The notes beneath the pieces were generated by a model. The model did no database searches. It was given only the letters and a program-made list of their open reading frames with translations, and had not been told where the DNA came from. A stretch of DNA of 43,599 nt from an archaeon (GTDB lineage: Archaea > Thermoproteota > Nitrososphaeria > Nitrososphaerales > Gagatemarchaeaceae). Position numbers and translations under genes: made by a program. The DNA lies in the NCBI GenBank assembly GCA_021848045.1, contig JAJZNC010000044.1, positions 1 to 43,599 of the forward strand, in the 5' to 3' direction. Shown one piece after another: positions 15,198-20,897 of the stretch (its first letter is position 1; each line of letters begins with the position of its first letter).

Positions 15198-16931
15198 ATG
15201 ACTCGTAGAGGAGCCAGCCACCCTTCGTATGCGATTCCAGCATTGCTGCTAGTGGCAGTCGTCCTTGTCGGGGTGGTGGGATCTTTCGATGGTGTCAACC
15301 CTGTCCAGGCCCAGCAGCTGGCCCAGACTCCTCAGCAGAATGTCGAGGGCCTCGTGGCGGAGTGGCTGGGGTACCTAACAAACGAGAGCGTATCGGGAAT
15401 GACGGGACTCTATTCGAGCAATGCAACGTTGGTCTGGGGAGGGACTGTCGGGATCTTCGGGGGCGGTGTCTTCTCCGGCCAGGCCAACATCCGTCTCCTC
15501 TATTCGGCTCTGATCGAGAACACAACCCTTCTCACGGCGATTGCGACCCCGATCAACACCACTCTAATCTCCTCCGCCTTAGTAAATGCGACGTTCGGCC
15601 TCGAGCTAAGCGCCCAGAGAGGCTCTGGGGGCACATACAGTTTCGACATAATAGTCGAGCAGGAATGGATGAGCCAAGGCGGGACATGGAGAATCGCTAA
15701 CGAGACTTGGATCAACAACAAGTACGCGTTCAACGCCGTCACGAGCACGAGCACCGTGACGATGGCGCTCGGGCCTCAGTGGGTTGTGACCCCTTATCCT
15801 CAGCCACCGGGGCCTCCGAGCAGCTCTAGCGGGGAGAGCTGCGTCACCGACTCCGATTTTCTCTACTGCATAGGGGGCGAATTCGTCGGATCCGGCGTGT
15901 ATTATGCGCAGCTCGGCCTTGACGGAGGGGTGGGTGTCTGGAAGAACACCACGGCATATCCGATGCCCATCGAAGATGCGTCTTGTGTCGCCTACACATT
16001 CAGTTCCTCGCCGGACGCCACTGTTCTTTGCGTCGGTGGGAGCTACAACAACCCCTCTGGCGCGACAAACAGCACCTATGCGGCTAGACTCTCACCAGAT
16101 GGGGGAATAGTGGGGCCGTGGGTTGCCCAGCCGGACTACCCTGTTCCGATCTCAGGCGCGAGCTGCGTCGTCGACTCTGGAGTCGACGGGTTCAATGCAG
16201 TCCAAGTTGTCTGCGTTGGCGGGGATGCTCAGGGGGGCAGCCCCACAGACGCGGTCTACTACGCCTCGGTGTTCAATGGTGGGACGCTCGCCTGGAACTC
16301 GACGACATCGTATCCGGCCCCCGTGGACAGTCATTCGTGCGTTGACTCGCAGCTCTACCTCTACTGCGTCGCAGGACTCGTCAACCACTCTTTCGCTGAC
16401 ACGGTATACTTTGCAGAGTTCTCCTCAAGCGGTGGGGTAAACGGCTCATGGTACAAGACCGCTTCCTACCCGATAAATGTCACGAACACCCAATGCGTGA
16501 CCACCGAGGGCTACAAAGACTATGTGTTCTGCGTAGGTGGGCTCGTTGGAGGCGGAGGCGCGACGGGGGACGTCTTCTACGCCCGTCTGTCGCACACGGG
16601 GGCCGGGATTGAGGGCTCGTGGATGCGGGCGACCAGCTACAGTGGGGGGTTTGACTACAACAGCTGCGTCGAGACGCTCAGCACAATCTGGTGTGACTGG
16701 GCCGGCTCCGTCGCCTACGACGAGATTCTGAGTCCCGGCGCCTCGATGGAAACAAGCACGGTCGCAGTCGCCGTCACCTCTACAATAACCGTGACCTCGG
16801 TCTCGACCGCGGGGGCGGCTTCAGGCGAGACGGCCACGCCGTCTCTGCTCCCCGAGGTCTTCGGCCTGTTCGCGATCGCCGTCGTGTTCGCGGTCTCGAC
16901 GGTTTTCTTCGCTATGAGGCGCAGGACTTGA
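15198..16931 (+). CDS. secreted, C-terminally anchored protein: NTF2-like domain plus Cys-rich kelch-like repeats
   Basis: 577 aa, ATG start. Residues 1-39 are a signal peptide. Residues about 45-180 look like an NTF2/SnoaL-type domain (EGLVAEWLGYLTNESVSGMT..., ending GGTWRIANETWI). Residues about 200-515 hold five to six repeats of roughly 50 residues, each with a Cys before a hydrophobic strand and a second Cys in a (Y/V)xCxGG strand, for example SCVTDSDFLYCIGG, SCVDSQLYLYCVAG and QCVTTEGYKDYVFCVGG. This fits a kelch-like beta-propeller locked by disulfides. A Thr/Ser linker and a membrane helix ending MRRRT anchor it. Ligand or substrate is unknown. Confidence 0.75.
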   Translation: MTRRGASHPSYAIPALLLVAVVLVGVVGSFDGVNPVQAQQLAQTPQQNVEGLVAEWLGYLTNESVSGMTGLYSSNATLVWGGTVGIFGGGVFSGQANIRLLYSALIENTTLLTAIATPINTTLISSALVNATFGLELSAQRGSGGTYSFDIIVEQEWMSQGGTWRIANETWINNKYAFNAVTSTSTVTMALGPQWVVTPYPQPPGPPSSSSGESCVTDSDFLYCIGGEFVGSGVYYAQLGLDGGVGVWKNTTAYPMPIEDASCVAYTFSSSPDATVLCVGGSYNNPSGATNSTYAARLSPDGGIVGPWVAQPDYPVPISGASCVVDSGVDGFNAVQVVCVGGDAQGGSPTDAVYYASVFNGGTLAWNSTTSYPAPVDSHSCVDSQLYLYCVAGLVNHSFADTVYFAEFSSSGGVNGSWYKTASYPINVTNTQCVTTEGYKDYVFCVGGLVGGGGATGDVFYARLSHTGAGIEGSWMRATSYSGGFDYNSCVETLSTIWCDWAGSVAYDEILSPGASMETSTVAVAVTSTITVTSVSTAGAASGETATPSLLPEVFGLFAIAVVFAVSTVFFAMRRRT

Positions 16932-16961
16932 ATCGCGCTCAATGGAGACGGTGACTGAGAG

Positions 16962-17513
16962 GTGCTATCAGCCAGGGCCAGGGCTGGCCTGCTCACCGGT
17001 GTCAGCGCCGGTCTTCTTGTGGCAGCTCTCCTTGTCGCACAAGCCGTCATCTCCAGCGGGATCCCGGCGGCCTCGACAGAGACCGGGGCCGCCTCTTCAA
17101 CCGCCTCTGTGACCGCGACGACGAACGAGACATTCTCGGCTGCGACGCAAGGATTCCACTACGTGACATTCTTTGACGGAGGGACGTGCGGGGCAAACTC
17201 CACGTGGGGCGCTCATCTCACGGAGTGGGGGGTACAGCTGGGTAACAGGACGAGAACGGAGCCTCCGAGCGTCACTGTCTCAGAAATCCCTGAGGATGGC
17301 TATTCCGCTGCAAGCGCCTTTAACATGACAAGGATAGTCTTCTTGGTGCCTAGCGGAACTTACCCATTCACTCTCTACCCCACCGCTTTCATGCGCGTTG
17401 GATCCGCAAACGGCACGGAGGTTGGGGGATCGAGTGGAGTCGTCAACGTGACCAACTCGGATGTGACAATCTACGCTGCCGGGACGGCTCCCTCAATCGA
17501 ATGCTCTCAGTAG
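16962..17513 (+). CDS. exported glycoprotein of unknown function
   Basis: 183 aa from GTG 16962. It has an N-terminal hydrophobic helix (GLLTGVSAGLLVAALLVAQA), a short Ser/Thr stretch, and a beta-rich domain with sequons (NET, NST, NRT, NMT, NGT, NVT) and two Cys. No C-terminal anchor is present, so the N-terminal helix may itself anchor it. It follows the kelch-like gene by 30 nt in the same direction and is probably in one transcript with it. Confidence 0.6.
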   Translation: MLSARARAGLLTGVSAGLLVAALLVAQAVISSGIPAASTETGAASSTASVTATTNETFSAATQGFHYVTFFDGGTCGANSTWGAHLTEWGVQLGNRTRTEPPSVTVSEIPEDGYSAASAFNMTRIVFLVPSGTYPFTLYPTAFMRVGSANGTEVGGSSGVVNVTNSDVTIYAAGTAPSIECSQ

Positions 17514-17662
17514 GCCAACGATTAGCATCCAATACTGGAGACAAATGCTCGGGCCGGTGCTGGAAGTGGAGCCTGTCCATAAATATTATGGCTGGTTTCT
17601 CTCCAATTTGACCACTAACAATTCGAAACAGCCTGTGTGTGGCAAACGGAGTGTAAACTGAG
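17514..17662. other. non-coding spacer with orphan TATA-like inverted repeat
   Basis: CCATAAATATTATGG at 17577-17591 is an inverted repeat (CCATAA / TTATGG) with promoter-like composition, but no gene follows on either strand before repeat C. It may be the promoter of a lost gene. Confidence 0.35.
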
Positions 17663-17700
17663 TAGCCCGTCCAGGGGCTGAACCACCTTAGGGGCTATTG
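17663..17700. repeat. tRNA-3'-end-like repeat, copy C (type 1)
   Basis: TAGCCCGTCCAGGGGCTGA, then ACCACCTTAGGGGCTATTG. Exact 16-mer core shared with A, B, D and E. It is separated by only about 37 bp from copy I. Confidence 0.8.
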
Positions 17701-17701
17701 C

Positions 17702-17740
17702 GCAGGGATCTGTCGCGGAGACTTTCTGGGCTATGCCTAG
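17702..17740 (+). pseudogene. 3'-terminal scrap of a hicA-like gene
   Basis: The last twelve codons before TAG at 17738 read AGICRGDFLGYA. HicA mRNA interferases usually end in a helix like AGISREEFLELL, and the hicA at 19925 has ALISRHELLRYA before its final TAG. Everything upstream has been replaced by repeat C. The match is short, so this is tentative. Confidence 0.35.
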
Positions 17741-17778
17741 TCCATGTCCAGGTTCGCACCTGGTCCGGTACGAATCCG
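17738..17778. repeat. tRNA-3'-end-like repeat, copy I (type 2, most tRNA-like)
   Basis: TAGTCCATGTCCAGGTTCGC then ACCTGGTCCGGTACGAATCCG. The block GTCCAGG-TTCG-ACCTGG matches the T-arm of tRNA-Gln on the same strand (GTCCAGGATTCGAACCTGG) with one gap and one mismatch. It begins at the stop codon of the hicA scrap. Confidence 0.6.
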
Positions 17779-17824
17779 ATCATCGTCTCACTGTGTCCGG
17801 TAGCGAGGAGCGGTCATCCGGCCG

Positions 17825-17986
17825 CTATCCTTGCAGTTTTTTCTTCAGCCTGATGACTAAATCCAAAGCCTCTGCCTCTTCAAGGAAGCTCTCGGGGCTG
17901 CGCTCGAAGGCTATGCTGAGGCGCCGGACTAGTCGTGTTTCGAGGTTCGCGAGCGCCGCCGCGAGCCCCGCTCTCTCTTCAGCCAT
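17825..17986 (-). CDS. small helical protein, second gene of the overlapping pair (copy 2)
   Basis: 53 aa from ATG 17986: MAEERAGLAAALANLETRLV, then RRLSIAFERSPESFLEEAEA, ending KKKLQG. It overlaps the upstream gene by 58 nt. Its start codon is made from the GATGG that encodes Trp in WLKR of the first protein, the same relation as at 12192. Similarity to the 12192 product is strongest in (F/W)xRSxExFxxE. Likely all-helical. No known family recognised; toxin-antitoxin-like partner is inferred from context. Confidence 0.5.
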   Translation of the reverse strand: MAEERAGLAAALANLETRLVRRLSIAFERSPESFLEEAEALDLVIRLKKKLQG

Positions 17987-18099
17987 CCGTCAATCACTCT
18001 GTCTGCCCACGCCCGTGACTTCTCGGGGTCTTTCCGCAACTCTTCCATGAACTCCAGGGCCTCCTTGACATCCTTGGCTTCTTGCTGTTCCGAAGTCAT
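17929..18099 (-). CDS. small charged protein, first gene of the overlapping pair (copy 2)
   Basis: 56 aa from ATG 18099: MTSEQQEAKDVKEALEFMEE, then LRKDPEKSRAWADRVIDGWL and a basic tail ending SKHD. The TATA box AATAAATAG at 18123-18131 is about 27 nt before the ATG, giving a leaderless start. The KDPxK...WxKR pattern is shared with the 12076 product; the basic tail after KR is extra here and lengthens the overlap with the second gene. It lies between repeats I and D. Confidence 0.55.
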   Translation of the reverse strand: MTSEQQEAKDVKEALEFMEELRKDPEKSRAWADRVIDGWLKRERGSRRRSRTSKHD

Positions 18100-18122
18100 C
18101 CACACGCTAATATTGCGATGTC

Positions 18123-18131
18123 CTATTTATT
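18123..18131 (-). promoter_or_regulatory. TATA box for the small overlapping pair (copy 2)
   Basis: AATAAATAG on the minus strand lies about 27 nt before ATG 18099. The spacing equals that of the first copy (TCTATAAGG to ATG 12076), supporting the choice of starts for both. Confidence 0.5.
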
Positions 18132-18299
18132 CGCCGCCATCCCTGACCGATCAGGTTCTCTGCTCTCTTCAAGATCAGATTTTCATGTCCGGAATCGGTT
18201 GTCAGCCACCGCATGACGCGCAAAATATCACGGAACAGTTCCAACACTCCTTTCCAGATCCTAAAGCCACGGTCAGGACGGAAATGGCATGAGCCTTCC

Positions 18300-18407
18300 G
18301 TGGACACACGTTCTGCAATCGGGTGGGCCTTGTTCCTCCTGTTCGTTGTACTAATCCTCTTTTGGGCCGTATGGTCATATTTCCGTCCGCCTCTACACCA
18401 GCTCTAG
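18300..18407 (+). CDS. possible single-helix membrane peptide
   Basis: 35 aa from GTG 18300 (MDTRSAIGWALFLLFVVLIL...), essentially one membrane helix flanked by an N-terminal Asp/Arg and a C-terminal RPPLHQL. The frame is also open from ATG 18213, which adds a basic N-terminus. No TATA box is seen at the usual distance. Coding status is weakly supported. Confidence 0.22.
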   Translation: MDTRSAIGWALFLLFVVLILFWAVWSYFRPPLHQL

Positions 18408-18423
18408 CGTCAGCCCCCCAAGA

Positions 18424-18696
18424 GTGAAATACGATGAACCGTACGCCTTTCTTCGCGGCGGAACCGGTCAAGTCGCGCCGGAGGCGAGCATCGAGCTGAG
18501 CCTTCGAGAGTTCAAAGTGATTTTTGGACTCGGCCTGCCTCTTGGGGTCGGGACGATGTTCATGGCATCAACCGCCTCGGGGAGCGATGCGGATATTGTC
18601 CCGCCTGTGGCGATCATTATCGGCTCGGCCATTGGTTGTTGTTCTCGGTCTGGAAGGGGAAGCCACCCTGCGTGGAATGATGTCAGCGCCACCTAA
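18424..18696 (+). CDS. possible small membrane protein
   Basis: 90 aa from GTG 18424 (MKYDEPYAFLRGGTGQVAPE). Two hydrophobic segments are seen: FKVIFGLGLPLGVGTMFMA and PPVAIIIGSAIGCC. The C-terminus turns Ser/Arg-rich, which could reflect a frameshift near 18640. The rest of 18100-18800 shows no convincing gene. No family recognised. Confidence 0.28.
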   Translation: MKYDEPYAFLRGGTGQVAPEASIELSLREFKVIFGLGLPLGVGTMFMASTASGSDADIVPPVAIIIGSAIGCCSRSGRGSHPAWNDVSAT

Positions 18697-18802
18697 TGGA
18701 TAGCGACCGTAGCCGTATCTAGCCGGGGATGCACTCCAAACGCCTGTTGGGCTACGATGCTAGCTTTATCAGACGAACAAAGGCGAAAACAAGGAGATAA
18801 GG

Positions 18803-18838
18803 TAGCCCGTCCAGGGGCTGAACCAGTTTAGGGTTTTG
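18803..18838. repeat. tRNA-3'-end-like repeat, copy D (type 1)
   Basis: TAGCCCGTCCAGGGGCTGA, then ACCAGTTTAGGGTTTTG. Here similarity to the tRNA-Gln locus continues outside the tRNA: GAGATAA lies 2 bases before TAGCCC in both places. Over 25 aligned bases, 21 match. Confidence 0.8.
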
Positions 18839-18862
18839 TACGCTGGAATCTGGAACAACGTT

Positions 18863-19285
18863 TCAGGCCAGTTTGACTGGGTCGATGCATTCGAGCCAGT
18901 CGACCTTCTTCAGCGCTTCGTCGTGAGTCATTATCCTCTTATCGCCAGCGCCCTCCATCATTGCCAAGAGAGTTGCGTCCCTGCCGCCAATTCCCAGGTG
19001 TGAGTATTTCTTCAGCGTCTCTATCGCACCGAGAGCGTGCCTGTAATCAAAGTCCGTTATGACCAGCGGGAATCGAAGGAACTCGTCCATCTTCTCTCCG
19101 CCTATGGGGGCCCCAAGGCTCTTGACGAGAAAGTGGGCCAGCTCCATCACGATTATCGTGTTTATCGCTATCTGCTCTGACTTTAGGGCCTTCTCCACAG
19201 GTCCGACGACCGATTGATGCTCCGGACAGTCGTTGTCCATGTAGTAGGCCCAGATGTTCGTGTCAATGGTGAGTATGGCCGACAC
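18863..19285 (-). CDS. vapC: VapC-type PIN-domain toxin
   Basis: 140 aa predicted Mg-dependent ribonuclease toxin. The four acidic positions of PIN domains are present: Asp8 (TIDTNIWAY), Glu48 (VMELAHFL), Asp103 (GGRDATLLAMM) and Asp122 (THDEALKK). Length is typical. Its start overlaps the antitoxin gene by 23 nt, the usual translational coupling of vapBC. The cassette lies between repeats D and E. All catalytic residues are intact, so it is probably functional. Confidence 0.85.
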   Translation of the reverse strand: MSAILTIDTNIWAYYMDNDCPEHQSVVGPVEKALKSEQIAINTIIVMELAHFLVKSLGAPIGGEKMDEFLRFPLVITDFDYRHALGAIETLKKYSHLGIGGRDATLLAMMEGAGDKRIMTHDEALKKVDWLECIDPVKLA

Positions 19286-19514
19286 CCCAGATGTTCTTGA
19301 GGTCGACGGGCTTCATCTTGGAGCCGTGCACGCAGCCTCTTAGCTCCGAAATGAATTCATCCGCACTTGCCTCTGGCGAAAGCAGCAGATCCTTACCTTT
19401 CCTGGATATCCTGAGTTTCTGTTCCGGTCTTAGCTTTAGCTCCGACCTTATCTCGTTCGGAATCACTATCCTTCCTCGCTCGTCTATGACTGCCTCTCCC
19501 ATGAGATTTCCCAT
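19263..19514 (-). CDS. vapB: VapB-type antitoxin with AbrB/MazE swapped-hairpin domain
   Basis: 83 aa. Residues about 6-45 form the AbrB/SpoVT-like DNA-binding fold: GEAVIDERGRIVIPNEIRSE then LKLRPEQKLRI. The C-terminal tail (DEFISELRGCVHGSKMKPVD) would wrap the toxin. ATG 19514 and ATG 19502 are both possible starts; an ACATAAA-type box at 19537-19543 about 26 nt upstream favours 19514. It probably represses its own promoter, as vapB products do. Confidence 0.82.
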   Translation of the reverse strand: MGNLMGEAVIDERGRIVIPNEIRSELKLRPEQKLRISRKGKDLLLSPEASADEFISELRGCVHGSKMKPVDLKNIWGVGHTHH

Positions 19515-19553
19515 CCCATTTATTTTCCCACTAGTACATAAACCTGGAGCAGA

Positions 19554-19590
19554 GGCCCGTCCAGGGGCTGACCCTATTCAGGGGCTTTTG
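19554..19590. repeat. tRNA-3'-end-like repeat, copy E (type 1)
   Basis: GGCCCGTCCAGGGGCTGACC then CTATTCAGGGGCTTTTG. Exact 16-mer core shared with A to D. It lies between the divergent starts of vapB and hicB. Confidence 0.8.
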
Positions 19591-19704
19591 CGCTGAAAAT
19601 TTGTCGCACTGGTCACGTAGGATTCATGAGCGCGGGGGCGCCTCGTCGCGTCCTAATCCAAAACACGGCGCCGTTCAAATAGAATATGGGTCTACAAGAA
19701 GCCA

Positions 19705-19920
19705 ATGTCGATGAAGTTCAGCGTGAAAGTGTTCAAGGGCGAGAAGTACTTCATCGCTCGCGTACCAGAGCTAGGAATAACAACCCAAGGGAGAACCGAG
19801 AAGGAGGCCAGGCGGAATCTCAGAGAAGCAATTCAAACGCACTTGGAGGCGATGGCCGACTACGCCATCGAGCACGGCCAGGTGGCCATCGACAAGGGCC
19901 AACTGGTTCGCGCGAGCTGA
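19705..19920 (+). CDS. hicB: HicB-like antitoxin
   Basis: 71 aa with the HicB partial RNase-H-like fold: FSVKVFKGEKYFIARVPELG followed by ITTQGRTEKEARRNLREAI. The C-terminal DNA-binding domain of larger HicB proteins is absent, as in many archaeal short forms. A TTCAAATAGA box lies about 25 nt before ATG 19705. It is followed at once by a hicA-like gene. Expected role: binds and inhibits the HicA mRNA interferase. Confidence 0.75.
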   Translation: MSMKFSVKVFKGEKYFIARVPELGITTQGRTEKEARRNLREAIQTHLEAMADYAIEHGQVAIDKGQLVRAS

Positions 19921-19924
19921 CCGG

Positions 19925-20086
19925 TTGAGCAAGTTACCTGTAATCTCTGGGAAGCAACTCATCAAGATTCTGACGAAGGCTTTCGGCTTCAGGGTCCTCA
20001 GGCAAAAAGGAAGCCATGTAACATTGACTAACGACGTCTCGTTCATCACGGTCCCGATGCACCCTGAATTGGATCTGGAACCTTGA
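19925..20086 (+). pseudogene. hicA: HicA-like mRNA interferase with disrupted C-terminus
   Basis: From TTG 19925, 53 aa: LSKLPVISGKQLIKILTKAF, then GFRVLRQKGSHVTLTND, ending MHPELDLEP at TGA 20084. The G-S-H catalytic motif is intact. HicA normally continues with GTLRxIL...AGIS. Here the bases after the TGA, in the same frame, encode AILNDALISRHELLRYA to a TAG at 20138, the missing end. The local GGAACCTTGAGCAA reads G-T-L-S in another frame, so compensating indels have broken the junction. It is a shortened or dead toxin, or contains a sequencing error. Copy F begins at the original stop. Confidence 0.65.
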
Positions 20087-20137
20087 GCAATCTTGAACGA
20101 CGCGTTGATTAGTCGCCACGAATTACTACGATATGCG

Positions 20138-20178
20138 TAGTCCACATCCAGGGGCTGCACCTGAATAGGTACGAATCG
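20138..20178. repeat. tRNA-3'-end-like repeat, copy F (type 2)
   Basis: TAGTCCACATCCAGGGGCTG then CACCTGAATAGGTACGAATCG. It combines the TCCAGGGGCTG core of type 1 with the GAATAGGT(A/G)CGAA end of type 2, linking the two classes. It starts at the original hicA stop and ends 20 bp from the relE stop. Confidence 0.7.
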
Positions 20179-20197
20179 ACAAACACACTGAGGTGCT

Positions 20198-20449
20198 CTA
20201 GCCGTACGCCTTACTTCTATGACGTATCCTCAGGACAAGGACGTCTTCATCGGTCAAAGTGTAGATGACCCGGTAGTCCCCATTCCTCAGCTTGTAAAGT
20301 CCTGAGAATTCACCGTGTAAGGGTTCTCCTAACCTTGGACTCTCGGACAATAGGGTTCTGATTTCCGCGAGAAGCCTATCTCTGTTCTTTGAGTCGATGT
20401 GCTTGAGATCCCGACCGACCGAAGACTTGTAGAGGATCTTCTCGGTCAA
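20198..20449 (-). CDS. RelE/ParE-family toxin
   Basis: 83 aa. The fold marks are SSVGRDLKHIDSKNRDRLLA in the helical hairpin, the LxGEFSGLYKLRNGDYRVIY strand pair, and the basic C-terminus VLRIRHRSKAYG. Arg and Tyr/His residues expected in RelE mRNA cleavage are present (YRVIY, RHRSKAYG). It overlaps the upstream antitoxin gene by 4 nt (ATGA type). The cassette lies between repeat F and tRNA-Gln, the position closest to the tRNA. Confidence 0.82.
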   Translation of the reverse strand: MTEKILYKSSVGRDLKHIDSKNRDRLLAEIRTLLSESPRLGEPLHGEFSGLYKLRNGDYRVIYTLTDEDVLVLRIRHRSKAYG

Positions 20450-20652
20450 GCCCTGAGCTCTTTCTCAGAGACGATTTTGTCGTCCTTGTCGTTCAACCTG
20501 TTGAGTGCAATGAGATAGTCTTCGTATTCTTCCATGTACTCTGCGAGCGCCTTCGTGACGATGTATGTCTTCGAACGCTCGATTGATTTCGAGAGTCTCT
20601 CCAGACGTTGTGCGAGTTCATCAGGGAGCCTTAGCGAGACGGCCTCTGTCAT
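20446..20652 (-). CDS. ribbon-helix-helix antitoxin
   Basis: 68 aa. Residues about 4-45 form a CopG/RelB-type ribbon-helix-helix: AVSLRLPDELAQRLERLSKS then SKTYIVTKALAEYMEEYED. The acidic C-terminal tail (NDKDDKIVSEKELRA) is the likely toxin-binding part. A strong A/T box (AATTATAAATA, around 20678-20688) lies about 29 nt before the ATG. The arms AATAC and GTATT in the promoter could be an autoregulatory operator. Confidence 0.82.
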   Translation of the reverse strand: MTEAVSLRLPDELAQRLERLSKSIERSKTYIVTKALAEYMEEYEDYLIALNRLNDKDDKIVSEKELRA

Positions 20653-20715
20653 GACTGTAATACTTGCGTTGCATGTATTTATAATTTGCCTGACCCTAGA
20701 ATTGAAGAGATAAAC

Positions 20716-20788
20716 TAGCCCGTCCAGGATTCGAACCTGGGTCAGAGGCTCCAGAGGCCCCTATCCTTGGCCACTAGACGAACGGGCT
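20716..20788 (-). tRNA. tRNA-Gln (anticodon CTG)
   Basis: 73 nt on the minus strand. The acceptor arms are AGCCCGT and ACGGGCT with discriminator A. The anticodon stem is GGGGC/GCCTC, with one G-U pair, closing loop CTCTGGA, so the anticodon is CTG. The T-arm is CCAGG-TTCGAAT-CCTGG. CCA is not encoded and there is no intron. The 3' end points into the accessory region, and about ten degenerate copies of its terminal bases lie beyond it, as expected for an integration target. Confidence 0.9.
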
Positions 20789-20897
20789 GCGGGCCGGGCT
20801 CGGGCGACCCCCTTTTTAGCTTGCTACCGCGCTAGACCTTTCTTGCAAAACCGTTAAACGCCGCCGCCAACGGGAACGGCACCCTGGCTAGCCTTCG

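Larger units (their letters stand above)
9813..20788. mobile_element. tRNA-Gln-anchored accessory region with repeat-delimited cassettes
   Basis: A region of lower GC than its flanks begins after the NicO gene and ends exactly at the 3' end of tRNA-Gln. It contains about ten copies of a tRNA-3'-end-like direct repeat (10052, 11894, 12364, 14811, 14897, 17663, 17738, 18803, 19554, 20138), all oriented like the tRNA terminus on the plus strand. Small two-gene modules or their remnants lie between copies. Several genes inside are frameshifted or truncated. No integrase or transposase was recognised. Boundaries are approximate on the left and sharp on the right. The reading as stacked integrations or a cassette array is inference. 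Confidence 0.6.

Noticed and set aside
11894-20178. CRISPR array
   Set aside because: The repeats are direct and similar in length to CRISPR repeats, but spacing runs from tens of bases to several kilobases, genes fill the gaps, copies diverge, and no cas genes are present.
11894-20178. Degenerate tRNA genes or pseudogenes at each repeat
   Set aside because: Only the 3' terminal 15-35 bases resemble tRNA-Gln. No anticodon or D-arm is present, so they cannot fold as tRNAs and are better called tRNA-end-like repeats.
9813-20788. An integrase or transposase gene inside the accessory region
   Set aside because: I looked for tyrosine recombinase (R...HxxR...Y), serine recombinase and DDE patterns in all open frames here and saw none convincing.
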